Source: Knufia peltigerae
Taxonomy: Eukaryota; Ascomycota; Eurotiomycetes; Chaetothyriales; Trichomeriaceae
Direction of reading: 5' to 3'
DNA: 64,000 nt
Assembly (NCBI GenBank): GCA_030247855.1
Contig: JAPDRN010000103.1
Span: forward strand, 1 to 64,000
The notes under the pieces were generated by a model. It was given only the letters and a program-made list of their open reading frames with translations, searched no databases and had not been told where the DNA came from. The position numbers were made by a program, and so were the translations under genes. This document shows, piece after piece, positions 21,341 to 32,445 of the stretch (the first letter of the stretch is position 1; each line of letters starts with the position of its first letter).

Positions 21341-21897
21341 GCTCGGCTGTTTTCGAAGTCTTGTCAAAATGTAATGGCATTGGCAGATCTATGACTGAGT
21401 TCAAAGGGCCACCGGGGAAAAGTGTACTGTATGATTTTGCGGTAATGACACACCTACTGGTCTTTACATGATAACTCATCGACATGGTCTTTACATAACT
21501 TGACATAAAATGTTATCCCCAGAGGACGGCGACGATGTACCCGAAATGATCAGATCACAATACCGTATTGTATCGTACGGCCCGCAAAAGCTTGGTCAGC
21601 GCTTAGTCGTCATAATGCCTAACGCCTACTTCGGTCTAGCCGAAGAAACACCGTCATTAGGTGCCTGTACCGTAACTTACTGTAATCTATACCTACGGTA
21701 CGCTCGTGATCGTACTCGTATAGGCCTTTCTTATCGGCCAAAAATTTTTGCCGTGCCTCACAATTTCTTATCACACCGCACCCGCAGTTTGAGAAGTTGT
21801 TGGTCGTAGGCGGCGACAACCCCTTTCCTTTCTAGACGTCTTTATCGTTTGCTCCCTTTCTGTGTTCTAGCGACCGTTGTTTCATAGATCTTCCAGA
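21341..21897. other. Intergenic, PXR1 promoter
   Basis: Contains only the PXR1 upstream region, with scattered CGTAC/GTACG words. No gene is seen. Confidence 0.6.
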
Positions 21898-22917
21898 ATG
21901 GGACTGGCAGAGCCGAAGAGGTAGGCCTTTTCTGCTTCCAGGATACAGTTGGATCCTTGTCCCTTCAGCAGGTCCAAGTTGTCTACCAGACGAAATGCTG
22001 ACTTTCAAACCAGACGCAGTAAGATCTCGCACGATCCGCGCAATCTATCATGGTCCCAGTCCTCGACCTCCTTCGGCCAGCGGATTATGACCCAGCAGGG
22101 ATGGCAAGAAGGTCAATCGCTCGGAAACCGAGAAAGCATACACGTCGGTGTCAATGATGCCGATCGACTCGCTGCTGCTCGTGTGGGGGTCCTGTTCAAG
22201 GACAATAATCTGGGACTGGGTGCGAAGACAAAGAGCCAAGATGTCGAAGGACAGCGGACTGGACTTGACGCCTTTCAAGGTCTTCTCGGCAGACTCAACG
22301 GAAAGAGCGATGCGGAGTTGAAGAAACAAGAGAAGAAGATCGAGGATAGAAAGCTGGAAATGTACGCTCGAGGACGGTGGGGCGGCTTGGTGTTCGTAAA
22401 AGGAGGAATCCTCGAGGGAAGCATCAAAGACAAGACCACCACAAAAGCCGACAAGCAGGACGAGTCTGACGACCAGCCCGACCAAACACAATCGGAACCG
22501 GTGTCCGACCAAGACGGAGGCGATGAAAAGCGCAGGAGGAGAGAAGAAAGGAAACAAAGAAAAGAGGAGAGGAGGAAGCGAAGGGAGGAAAAGGCTTCAC
22601 GACAAGCCGACAAGAAGGCCAAAACGAAAGAGGCAGCGACGACCTCTTTGCCCCTGCATAAATCGCCCTTGAGTCAACCACCTGATGAACCTGTGTCCTC
22701 GTCATCTTCCGAGAATGAAATCGATGTGACAACGTCGAGCAAGAATTCGAAACGGGGAAGATCAAGCACACCTCGCGAAGAGCTCGTTACTCCGAAATCA
22801 CACAATGTTGGAATAAAGAGCGGCAGACACATTCTTCGAGGACGAAATATTCAAGCAAAGAGGATGGCATTCTCGGATATGAAGGGGTTGGACGAAATCT
22901 TTATGAGGCCAGGCTGA
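21898..22917 (+). CDS. PXR1: G-patch protein PXR1 (PinX1-like, rRNA/snoRNA processing)
   Basis: Exon 1 (21898-21920) encodes MGLAEPKR and exon 2 (22014-22917) continues RSKISHDPRNLSWSQ; 927 nt, 308 aa. The start MGLA(G/E)P(R/K)KR...SHDPRN is the strongly conserved beginning of fungal Pxr1 and decides the start. The G-patch runs SFGQRIMTQQGWQEGQSLGNRES. A second domain-like segment (FKDNNLGLGAKT...GLDAFQGLLGRLNGKSD) follows, then a long Lys/Arg/Glu-rich KKE/D tail, the nucleolar part. Pxr1/Gno1 activates the helicase Prp43 in pre-rRNA and snoRNA processing and can inhibit telomerase. A second in-frame acceptor at 21989 would insert eight residues. Confidence 0.92.
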
Positions 22918-24411
22918 ATATTCCTTGTCACAATGAGCGATTTTCTTTCCGAGTTTCGACGACATTGTCTCAGACCTTTACTAAAGACTTTTCTCGAACC
23001 AAGTCGTGCCTTGGACAAGGTCGGGCGGCGACCACGTCAACTACCTCTTGGGTCTGAGACCTGAGTGTCACGATCGACATATGCGGCTTCTCAACTTCCC
23101 ACACCGCAGCGCGCGAGAGAGGGAGAGAGCCCAGCTTTCCGAGCAGCCTTGAAATCGAAATGAGATATATCATACAGGGTAACATTGCTGCGGACGCGTG
23201 AGATGCCAGCCACACCAACCCACCACCCTCAGATGACCCGTCAAAATGGGACATTCGAACCAGGAGCTACAGAGACTACCCAGGATGGAATGTCACCACC
23301 ACCAACATTTGACGACGCAGAAAGTGCTCGTAACGTCTCGAGAGTTTGTTGGCATCGTTTTACACGGCGTGTTGCTACGGTCTTGACCGCGACACATGGA
23401 TGGGAACGAGCCACCACGAAAAAGTCAAATGTCGAGTGACAATTATTTTACGCCTTTACAGGAGAAGACTGGACGAGGAACCACGACTTGGGTTCTCCTT
23501 TGTGAAAGAGGAGCGAGGCCGTACCGATACTATTTGGGTTGGTGGCCACTGATTTACCTGTGCGAGAAGGACTTTCTGTCTCTCCAAGGGAAGACTTGAC
23601 GGGTTTCCCCAACGAAGCCATGATTGAAGAACCATAATCCGCATCAACTAGACGACAAAGCCAGATGGAAGAAGCATAGATCTGGGATAAAATGAGACCA
23701 CGATCTCCAATACCAATTGAGAGCTCAAAACGAAACTTTATCACCACCATTCTTTCTCTTAAAGAAGTGACACTCCCAAGTCGTATTCGTATTCGTATTA
23801 TTCATGTTCAATATTCGATATTCATTTTCCTGTGTCTGTGTACCATACTTCCAGGGAATATTTCTTCTCTCCCCTTTTGAGCGTCGATTTTGCAACTTGA
23901 TCCATCCATCAATGACGAACAATGCAACCATGTACTCCGGATCGGTAAGCGTGAGTAAAGCGTATATACAGCGAGGAGGTACCTACTATCAGACAAGTAC
24001 ACAAAAGGTAGACGTGTGCCTCTTTTTTTCTCTTCGTACTCCGTACTGTTATTCCCAACCCTCAACTTGCATACCCTTCCATACCTATATACCTTCAATA
24101 TCCATATCCATGTCCTGAAACTGAAAACATGTTTGTTGGGACGCGACCACGACCAAAAAATAATACAAGGATTTCGGCTGGAGAAAACTTCACACCCACC
24201 CCTCCGTTTGCCCAGCCCCAAAAGATACAAACAACGAAAAAACAAATGCTCGGTACCGAAGGTATACCCACCACCTTCCGGGGCCATTGGACAAATCACG
24301 CGGCCCAAGTCGCTCGGACGGAGTGGAATATAGGGTGGCTTGCTTGTTTGATCGCCCAACGGTCCTTTCTACTTGCTCATTTTCCCAAATTCAATGATCC
24401 TTTGAATTGTC
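22918..24411. other. Intergenic, convergent; one weak small ORF
   Basis: 1.5 kb between PXR1 and the checkpoint kinase. A 57-codon minus-strand ATG frame (23448-23621, MASLGKPVKSSLGETESPSR...) has no recognised homolog and is not annotated as a gene. A GTATTC-type repeat lies near 23780-23800 and TACTCCGTAC at 24037-24046. Confidence 0.5.
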
Positions 24412-26602
24412 TCACTTTGTCGAATTTTTATCGTCGGGAACCTCGGCAGGAAGGTATCGACTCGATATGTCATCGCCGAATAACTGCATGTCACCTTTAC
24501 CGCCCATGCCCATGAATTCCTCTTGCTGTCTGTTGGCGGCAGGATCCTCCTCCTTTGCAGCAGGTTCATTCCTTTTGTTGTTCTTCTTGGGCGTCGACCG
24601 GACAATCTTGCCGTTCGGGTTCTTCTGCCAGACTTTGACCTTTGCGGTGTCCCCCTGCGAAGCCCCGGGGATGTGTTGACCGTCGACGGGGACGACCTTG
24701 CTGACCTTGACGTCGTTGATGTCTGCCAACAACGTGCGCTCTCGCTGGATCTTGCGCTTCGAAAAGTCCAGCGCGTGCATGGCGCCCGTGAGCCCGTCGG
24801 TCGAGTCCGCTGGGTTGATGTTGCCCGCGTTTCTCGTCCAGGGGTGCTCGAGACACTCGTCGACCGTGATGCGCTTGGCAACATCCACGGTCAGCATGCG
24901 GTCGATAAGATCCAAAGCCGGGTCGCCGATCGAGTCCCAGTAGGGTGAAGGATAGTCGAATCGGCCCATTTTGATCTGCTGGGCAAGAGTGTAAGGATTG
25001 TCGCTGGAGTAGAGTTCGTCGGAAAAGGGCGGGAAGCCACACAGACAAATATAGAGCACCACTCCGAGAGACCAAATGTCAACGGCTCTGGTGTACTTGC
25101 GATGACGTGTATTTTCCAGGATTTCTGGAGCCACGTCTAGTCATGCGGTGGTCAGCAGCGAACAGAACTCTGCGGAGCCAGACGGAAACTTACAACTCGG
25201 TGTTCCGCACAGAGTAGTCGTGAACGATTCCTCGCCGATAATCTTCGCGAGACCAAAGTCAGCAAGCTTGACGGACAGGTTCTTGTCTGTCAGCAAGATG
25301 TTCTCCGGCTTGATGTCACGGTGAACAATGTTCCGCTCGTGCAGGTATTTCGTGCCTTGGAAAAGCTGAATAAAGATCTTGCGCGTCTCGGCCTCTGACA
25401 ATTTCTGCTTGGTCACGATCAAATTGAATAGTTCGCCTTCGGCAGCAAGCTCGAGAATAAGGTACACTCCGTCTGGCTCGTCAAAGGTCTCCTTCAGGCA
25501 TAGCACGTTGGGATGGCTGACGCTCATCAAAAGTGCAATTTCTTGCTGCAAACCTTCTTGTTGGGACTTTTGCGACTCGCCCAGTCGCCTCTCGAACTTT
25601 TTGACTGCATACTTGAAGCCAGACGACCGTTCCACGCACATGTAGACCGTCGCGAAGTGACCCTTGCCGAGCTGCTGTAAAATACGATACCGCGAATTGA
25701 AAGCACTCGAATCCCGGTTTCTGGGATATCGAAAGACAAACCTTGCTTCGTCGAGAATAGTGATCTCGTCTCCATCCTCGAGTTCCCGCCTCTTGTTGCG
25801 TCCGAGCAGTGCCTCATTCACAAAGGTTCCATTGCTCGACAAGTCTTCGAGTACGGCGATCGTGTCGCCGTTTCGAGTCTCGTTGAAGATCAAGAAGTGC
25901 CGATTCGATACAGTCGGAATGTCAATGATCATGTCACATTCAGGGTGCCTCCCGACAAGATACCCGCCGGCCGGGAATCCCACCATTCGCTTGTCGGCTT
26001 CGTAATCTTCCTCGTCTTCTTTCAAATCGTCCTTTCCACGAGTGCCGGATTTGACCGTTGCCCGGCTTATTTCCAGAGGCGCCGTGGGTGCAGGACAGAA
26101 CGCCCTTCTCTTCAAAGTGATACGATGGCCGGCATTGGTCAAAGGGAACAGGTACCCCCAAGTACCGTCATCGTCGTCTAAATCGGGCTCAACATCCCGC
26201 GGCGGATAGACAAACTGCGACAGGGGCTGCGTGTCTTGGGGCGGTGACGACAAGGGTTGCAATTGGGACGAAGATAAGGGAGTGACATGGCGAATCTGAC
26301 TGGGACGACCTTCGGGAGGTGTAGCAGTCTGCTCTTTCGCCGGCTCGGTCACGGTCGACTCATGGTTCGTAAGAGGGGAAGGGAGGTATTGGTTCTTGAT
26401 GGGTGTCTTTGTAACATCTTTCTCTTTTTGTGTCTGGGAGGATATTCTCTGGGACCTGCGAGGCTTCTTTATTTCCTGGTCGTCCCCAGTGCTATGCTAT
26501 GATTCGCAAAGTCAGATTTGACGTTCTGTGCAACACGGCGCAGGTGTTTTTTGGGTTTACCCTGTTGCGCTTCAGGCTACTCTTTTCCTGCCTAGGGCCC
26601 AT
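24412..26602 (-). CDS. CHK2/Cds1-type DNA-damage checkpoint kinase (SQ/TQ-FHA-kinase)
   Basis: Assembled from exons 26561-26602, 25194-26475 and 24412-25136 (minus), 2049 nt, 682 aa; introns 85 and 57 bp. The long frame has no ATG before GTG at 26352; a 14-codon first exon (MGPRQEKSSLKRNR) splices in phase to EIKKPRRSQRISSQTQ. The first ~100 residues hold seven SQ/TQ motifs (RRSQ, SSQ, QTQK, PSQI, SSQL, DTQP, LSQF), the cluster phosphorylated by ATM/ATR kinases. The FHA domain shows GRHPECD (189-195), SNRH (204-207) and LSSNGTFVN. The kinase domain has GKGHFA, catalytic-pocket K306, HRD 400-402, DFG 420-422 and CGTPSYVAPEIL across the intron. A single FHA fits fission yeast Cds1 and human Chk2 better than two-FHA Rad53. 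Confidence 0.93.
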
Positions 26603-27623
26603 TAAGACCACCGACTACCACCGCTACCTAGCTGTACCACCAAAACTTCCCTTGGCGTTTGTTCTACGTGGTCTGGTTCGGGGACGCTCTCCCACGGGGT
26701 ATGTCACGGCTCAGTATGAGATAGCCGAAACCGAAGGGGAGGGTCGAGAACTTGAGGTTCGGCTAGAAAGTCAACCGGTTCTAATCTGAATACAAGTCGG
26801 GAAACAGTATAAGAAGTATCGGCTAGTTCCCTCAAGAGAACAATGAGCAGATGGTTTGGGAGGAGACTTGAGGATATTCCCAATGGAGTTGAGATGGAAT
26901 GCCGTGCAAGATGCGCCAGCTTCAATTGGGCGAGTCATAGACCGAGTCACGTGGATTTCAGCCTTGTCCCAGTTGGGGGCGAGCAGTGTTTCATGCTTGG
27001 CGATGAACGGCATCGCAATAGGTGGTCCAGCTTTCACTTCTGGAAACAAAACATCAAGAAATATCTGGTAGTAACACTGAGATACCCCGAAATGTGCAGG
27101 ACCAGAAGGACTCGAAACATATACAACTATGCAAGGGTAAAGTAGTATTCAGTAAAGCCATAGATACAGAACTTCATCTTGTTGAATCACACGTTCTACT
27201 TACAAGAGAATGGCTTTATTGTCGACTGCTAGCTGAGCAACAAAGTCTTCTGCAACTTACAAAAAATAGTTACGACGAAGTATGTACAACCTCCACCACG
27301 ATAAAAAGTGCAAAATCAACTTTGCAATCAAGCCCCAGATCATGCATAAAGCATGCAATGCATTCACTTTTGCGCGATGAGATGTTTGGGCTAGCAGGAT
27401 GCGCAATGAGTCGTCATCAACCCCTTCCTGGCAGCAATATAGTGACAATGCCAGGAGAATAACCATTTTAAACCCGCCCTTGAAAACCCCGGGGTATCAA
27501 CGAAACCAACCAAATCCCACCCATCATTGATCGAATGAAAAAAGCCATCGTCGTTACAAGGTGCCTTTGTTATCATCTCAGCGACTTCCCATATGTACTG
27601 CGCTCAGGAACCCGCTAATGGAG
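26603..27623. other. Intergenic, kinase promoter and SPT7 3' flank
   Basis: Holds the upstream region of the checkpoint kinase and the 3' flank of SPT7. AT-rich, with no recognisable frame. Confidence 0.6.
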
Positions 27624-30600
27624 CTATAGGCTCTCCGGACTCATCATGCTTGCGTCGCCATCAACAGCCCCATCCATTTTAGGGAGCCCATTCACCTCTG
27701 GTGTGCCATCAATGGTATCTGTCGCTGGCGTATTGCCCTTTTCAGAGTCTTTGAGATCTGAAGTAGACATCTTCGCTTTCAAGACGGGTCTCTTCTTCTC
27801 TGGGCTACCATCACCACCAGGACCAGGTGTGGAAGGATTGACGCCGTTTACCATGGAAGCATCATCCTCTGTTCCGTTAGCGACGATGGATTTCCTCTTT
27901 CCCTTATCACCAGGAGTTGCTCCTGCTACAGCTTTAGGGGCAGGACCAGCTTTCGCAGCCGCCTTCTTCATCGGACTGGCATTTTTGGCGGCACCGTCTC
28001 CGATCTTGCCGCTAGCGGGTATCCTTGCCCGACCGTAGCCTGGCCTTTGCTTTAGAGGGAGTTCAAGATCTTCCACCAATGGGCGATCACCGTTCTCGTG
28101 CAGTCGCTTTCTAAACCACTCTCTAGCCAGTCCAATTTGTTCGTCTATGTTCTCGATGGTGATCTTTGGCCAGCGAGGAGGTTCTGTAAACATCTTCTCC
28201 GCCGGATCTGTAGTGCTGGCTTGTTGGTTGCTCATACCAAGACGATTCTGCAAGATATGGAATGGCACCGTAAGACTGGCCATGCCAAACTCTTTGTCGA
28301 GACCAAGTTCCCGGAACCCGAAGAAATCTTCATCAAGGTCACCGGCAAAGTCGCCACCAACGTACTGCTCACCACCGTCCTCAAATGTTCCTGAACCACG
28401 AGCTGTATCATCCGTGAGAGCAGGTCGAAGAAGATCAGTAAGATGTCCTTTCATTCGATCGTGCATCATGGTCAGGCGAGTAGCAGTCCGATCAACGTCT
28501 TCACGAGCATACAAGTCAAGGTCATCGAGAGACATTCCACTCGAGTGCAGCGAGTGCAAGACGGCCTCTTCCAAGGTGTTCGGGCATTTCGATTCGGCGT
28601 CAAGCTTTTGCGTTTGACCAGCAGGATGTGGTTCTGCAACAGGGATTCTGTAATCTTCCCTGTAGTTTGCCAGCGACGAGCACAAATTTTGGAAGAACTC
28701 CGCAGCAAGGTCTGTCACCGCATCCAGTGCCGAAGGTTGAAACTCTTCGAAGCCAGCATGAAAGAAGATCTTACCAATGGATCGTTGAAAAGCAGCTTTG
28801 CAGACATAAGGTGCCATTACTGGTCCAGCGTCCGACATGACATGGTTGGGAATGTCGGCTTCGACAAAAGGGTCTAGGTGAAATTTCGGAAACTGATTTT
28901 GATATGTCTGGGCCTGCAGCTGCATTTGTTTCACGACGCCAATCTTGGAAACGACTTTTCGAGTTTCCTGCATCTGTCGCATGTTGCCGTCTATCGTCTT
29001 GACCAGTCGACTGTCAGGGGCCACGAATTGTTTCGGTGGGAGAAGTCTCAAGTACTCCTCGCTATGCTCAATGACTTGACCTTCGGTGTCTTGCTCCCAC
29101 CTCAAGTGTGGATTGAGGTCAGGTATGGCAGCCAGTGAATCATAATAGTCTGGTAACAAGCTCTCTTCTTCCACCTCCATGCCCTCAGCGAGAGTTCGAT
29201 CTCGTTCCGAGACGTCAACGCCAAGTTCTGCAACATCTTTCCCAGCTGCTTCTTGTTGAATACGCTGCCACCGCCTCATACCTGCCTTGCTTCGGAGCAA
29301 AGCAGTCTCTTCCGCATTCAGCTTGTCTCCACGGAAGAGCTTATGCCGAGTGGCAGCAAGCATTGCACGGTCTTTCTTGGTCTTCTGCTTCCAGAGCTTG
29401 TACTCTTCGTCCTCGTACTCTGGGACCGGGGTTTGGGACGGTAGTCCCGGAAGATCCATATCCATGGCCTCGCTGCCAGCCCCTGCTATACTCCCCGAAC
29501 CGTGAGCTCCGACTGGGGTCAGGATCCCCGGCGGGGGGGTAGATTGGCCTTGGCTACCTTCGACTTCGGATTCAGCTCTTTGGACAGAGCTGATCGACTG
29601 CAAGACTGGCTTGGTCTCTGGTATGGGAGTCGTCTCTGGCGGGGCTTTACGAGACGTTGAGCCGCCTTTCTTTGCGCTCTTGGCGGGGGCCTTACGACCG
29701 CGCGACGACATGATCGGTTCATCGTCGCTCTCCTCTGCATCGTCCAGTTCTCCGTTGGCGATCTGCTGTCTTCTCTCCTCGGCCTCGACTTCGGCCCGGT
29801 CTCGAATGACGATATCAGGGATCAAGGGAACCAGTTTGTCTGTTTCTTTTTGCATGAAAAGCGCGTGTTTCCGAAAGAGATGGTCAGGATTGCTGTTGAA
29901 CTTCAAGCAATTCTTCCAGATCTGGCTGAGGTCATCCACAAATTCTTTCTTGGATTTGTACGCAAGTTGCTTGAGTTTCTTGGTCATGGTACCCAGGTCC
30001 ATAGGTTGCTTGATGACAAGGTAATAGTCGGGAGCGTCCTTCTTCTTGACGGGGTTCAGGAAGGGAAATGAATGCTCCGTATGAGCCTTAAGCTCGGTCA
30101 GGACCTTTTCCGCTGACTCGTAGAGTTCTTCTTGACCAATCTTATCTTCGCTCGCCCACTTGCTGCGATTCTTCCTAACTTCACTCATAAGTGCGCGCAG
30201 TTCCGATTCAGTCGCATGTACCATGGAACGGTGTTCGTCGAGGAGGGCAATCAGGTTCTTCAGCGTCAGACTGGACGCGCCGAGGTTAGCTTTGCTTAGG
30301 CTTCCCTGCTGCATAGAGGCATTCTGGCGATTGGCATGGCCTTCAGCTTCAGCCTCGGCACGTCGCTCTGCCTCGTCGAGTCTTTGCTGGTCCAGCATGG
30401 CATCTCGATCGTTTTCTAGTGTGAAGAACATGGTGCGGGACAACGTCTTGACAGTTTCGGCCTCTTTGCGCTTGGCCTCTTCCAATTTCTTGCGAGCATC
30501 TTCGGCATCCTCTTTTAACTTTGCGGCGTTGCTCTTGGCCGGAGCTTTTATGGAATCGGGAGTGATGCTGGGGGGGAGGACGGGGCGGGCCTTGGGCGAC

Positions 30601-31121
30601 GACGTGGCATCGGCGACGACATGTACTTTGTTAGGCTTATCTTTCAGAGGGGATGCCCTTGCAGCATCCAGTGTCGAGTCTTCCTCTTCATCGTCGTCAT
30701 CGTAATCGTCGTAGTCATCGTCATCGACCAATTTGCGCTTTTTTGATATAGGAGCAGGGGCCGCGGCCGAGTCCGCAGGCTCGGCAGCAGGCTCGAGGAG
30801 CGTCGCATCGTCGATCGCGTGTCTTTTTGGTGCTACAACTTGGCCGACATCGTCAAAGAGAGTCGCGAGCTTGGACTCGGTCTCTTCGAACAGGGCGCGG
30901 AATCGAACGATTTGCGGATCCTCGTCGAGATTCGGCTCTGGATCGGCAGGCTGTCCAGATTGGGAACCGGTACCCAGACCGCGCAATTTCAAGGAATTGG
31001 GAGTGTGAGGTCGGGAGGGAGCGCGCAGCAAGCCATTGAGAGTGTCTCTGTGTAGGGAGTGAATCAGAGGCTCATCGTCTGGTGGTTTCTGGTTGTTTGG
31101 GGGCGGCCATGTTACGGACAT
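27624..31121 (-). CDS. SPT7: SAGA complex bromodomain subunit SPT7
   Basis: An 1165-aa single-exon nuclear protein. SPT7 is the scaffold of the SAGA co-activator and pairs with Ada1 through a histone fold. Visible parts: N-terminal acidic region (DDDYDDYDDDDEEED near 135-150) and a coiled, charged stretch; bromodomain about 345-435 (FPFLNPVKKKDAPDYYLVIKQPMDLGTM, then IWKNCLKFNSNPDH); a linker EDEEYKLWKQKTKKDRAMLAATRHKLF typical of Spt7; a bromodomain-associated histone fold about 768-820 (YVCKAAFQRSIGKIFFHAGFEEFQPSALDAVTDLAAEFF); and a Lys/Pro-rich tail. The ATG at 31119-31121 begins MSVTWPPPNNQKPPDDEPLIHSLHR. The order bromodomain-linker-histone fold separates it from BET and Gcn5 proteins. 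Confidence 0.94.
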   Translation of the reverse strand: MSVTWPPPNNQKPPDDEPLIHSLHRDTLNGLLRAPSRPHTPNSLKLRGLGTGSQSGQPADPEPNLDEDPQIVRFRALFEETESKLATLFDDVGQVVAPKRHAIDDATLLEPAAEPADSAAAPAPISKKRKLVDDDDYDDYDDDDEEEDSTLDAARASPLKDKPNKVHVVADATSSPKARPVLPPSITPDSIKAPAKSNAAKLKEDAEDARKKLEEAKRKEAETVKTLSRTMFFTLENDRDAMLDQQRLDEAERRAEAEAEGHANRQNASMQQGSLSKANLGASSLTLKNLIALLDEHRSMVHATESELRALMSEVRKNRSKWASEDKIGQEELYESAEKVLTELKAHTEHSFPFLNPVKKKDAPDYYLVIKQPMDLGTMTKKLKQLAYKSKKEFVDDLSQIWKNCLKFNSNPDHLFRKHALFMQKETDKLVPLIPDIVIRDRAEVEAEERRQQIANGELDDAEESDDEPIMSSRGRKAPAKSAKKGGSTSRKAPPETTPIPETKPVLQSISSVQRAESEVEGSQGQSTPPPGILTPVGAHGSGSIAGAGSEAMDMDLPGLPSQTPVPEYEDEEYKLWKQKTKKDRAMLAATRHKLFRGDKLNAEETALLRSKAGMRRWQRIQQEAAGKDVAELGVDVSERDRTLAEGMEVEEESLLPDYYDSLAAIPDLNPHLRWEQDTEGQVIEHSEEYLRLLPPKQFVAPDSRLVKTIDGNMRQMQETRKVVSKIGVVKQMQLQAQTYQNQFPKFHLDPFVEADIPNHVMSDAGPVMAPYVCKAAFQRSIGKIFFHAGFEEFQPSALDAVTDLAAEFFQNLCSSLANYREDYRIPVAEPHPAGQTQKLDAESKCPNTLEEAVLHSLHSSGMSLDDLDLYAREDVDRTATRLTMMHDRMKGHLTDLLRPALTDDTARGSGTFEDGGEQYVGGDFAGDLDEDFFGFRELGLDKEFGMASLTVPFHILQNRLGMSNQQASTTDPAEKMFTEPPRWPKITIENIDEQIGLAREWFRKRLHENGDRPLVEDLELPLKQRPGYGRARIPASGKIGDGAAKNASPMKKAAAKAGPAPKAVAGATPGDKGKRKSIVANGTEDDASMVNGVNPSTPGPGGDGSPEKKRPVLKAKMSTSDLKDSEKGNTPATDTIDGTPEVNGLPKMDGAVDGDASMMSPESL

Positions 31122-31697
31122 GGCAGTGCCAACCCCCGGACTGTGAGCGAGGGGTCTCGTAGATACTCCAGTTTGAAGGATGCCCTGCGACGGCGAGGAA
31201 AGGGGTGGGCGACGGCTAAAAGCGTGTGCAGATGGACATGCGACCTCGTAGAACTCAGATCCGATGAAAATAAGACGCGGAACGATGAATGGGAGGTGCT
31301 GTGTGATGAAGAAGTTCTCGCAATCTGACGTGGTGGATGCGCGCAGTTGAGACGTGAAGTCGAAAGAAACTGCGTAGGTCGGTTAGAAGCCATTCAACTG
31401 GGCGTTCGAACTGCGTGAGCCGAGCCCAACCCCGATCTTACTTAAGTTAGGTACGAGAACAGCCCCGAGGGCAACCTAATAATCTTCCACTCTCTGCACT
31501 TGTGGCTTTCCGCAACGTACGGTACACTCTTGAAGAGAGACGCACACCAGGCAGACAACTCTCTTCGAACTCACTCAGGATTTGTTTCGCTGGAAGAATG
31601 CCCTTGTTGTTTTGATGCTGGCAACTTGCCGGCCACTGCGTACCAAGTCACCACTGAATCATCAAAACCATCGTGTCCATTTGCGCCAGACGACGAT
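31122..31697. promoter_or_regulatory. Divergent promoter region SPT7 / VanZ-domain gene
   Basis: Short intergenic space between two start codons pointing away from each other, so both promoters must lie here. No TATA or named site is assigned. Confidence 0.6.
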
Positions 31698-32445
31698 ATG
31701 ATGCGGATTCGCTTCGCTTTTGCAAGCAAGTCTACACATCCAAACACACTCTTCTTCCGACTGCTAACATTTTCCAACAGTTGCCTTTGTCATCCTCCTT
31801 CTCTTCGCATCTTCCCTCGGCTTGCTCCCACACTCATCCCTTCCTTCCACCCCCGCGGCGGCCCAACCATACATCCCATCCCAGTCGGACAAGGCAGTAC
31901 ATTTCCTGGTCTTCTTTGCTCTCACGGCAACCTTTTACTTCATCCTCGACACCAACCGGCGGCGCGTCATACACTTGACGTTACTTGTGTGCACTTTGGT
32001 GCTCGGCGTGGGCAGTGAAGTGGCCCAAGGGCTGTTGCCAAACGATCGCGAGTTCGATGGTTGGGATGTTCTCGCCAACGTCATAGGCAGCCTGGCGGCA
32101 CTGGGTCTTTGCAGTGCATACCACCGCCGGTCGGCCGAAAGACGCCGCAAGGCCAAATACTCGGCTTTGGCCAGTGATGGCTTGGAAGGTGAAGATCTCG
32201 AGCTAGCTGAGGGCAGTGGTGGTGGCGATGAACTCGGCCGACCTTCAAGACCTGCAGACGATGGTCAGGAGACGGGCGTTGTGGCTCGGAGCGTCGAGGA
32301 CGAGTTGGACAACTGGGACGAAAACGTTCCTGATGAACCGTGGGATGAGGATGACGATGTGACGACCAGCCAACACACAAAGGCTACGCCCTCGACGAGC
32401 TCCGTGGGCAGTGAAGAACCACCAAAGAAGATGGCTGTGGAATGA
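31698..32445 (+). CDS. VanZ-like domain membrane protein
   Basis: Exon 1 (31698-31725) and exon 2 (31781-32445), 693 nt, 230 aa. The intron (31726-31780) uses a GC donor (AA|GCAAGT) and a CAACAG acceptor; this splice joins MMRIRFAFA to IAFVILLLFASSLGLLPHSS and restores a first membrane segment. The VanZ-type core follows: SDKAVHFLVFFALTATFYFILDTNRRRVIHLTLLVCTLVLGVGSEVAQGLLPNDREFDGWDVLANVIGS, four hydrophobic segments with the family's SDK..HF and E..Q...R..D..D...N..G pattern. The C-terminal ~100 residues are acidic and hydrophilic. VanZ proteins in bacteria affect teicoplanin resistance; the fungal role is unknown. Confidence 0.85.

Noticed and set aside
23448..23621. 57-codon minus frame MASLGKPVKSSLGETESPSR...
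   Set aside because: Has an ATG but no identifiable homolog, and no convincing splice to a longer product. Kept only as a remark.
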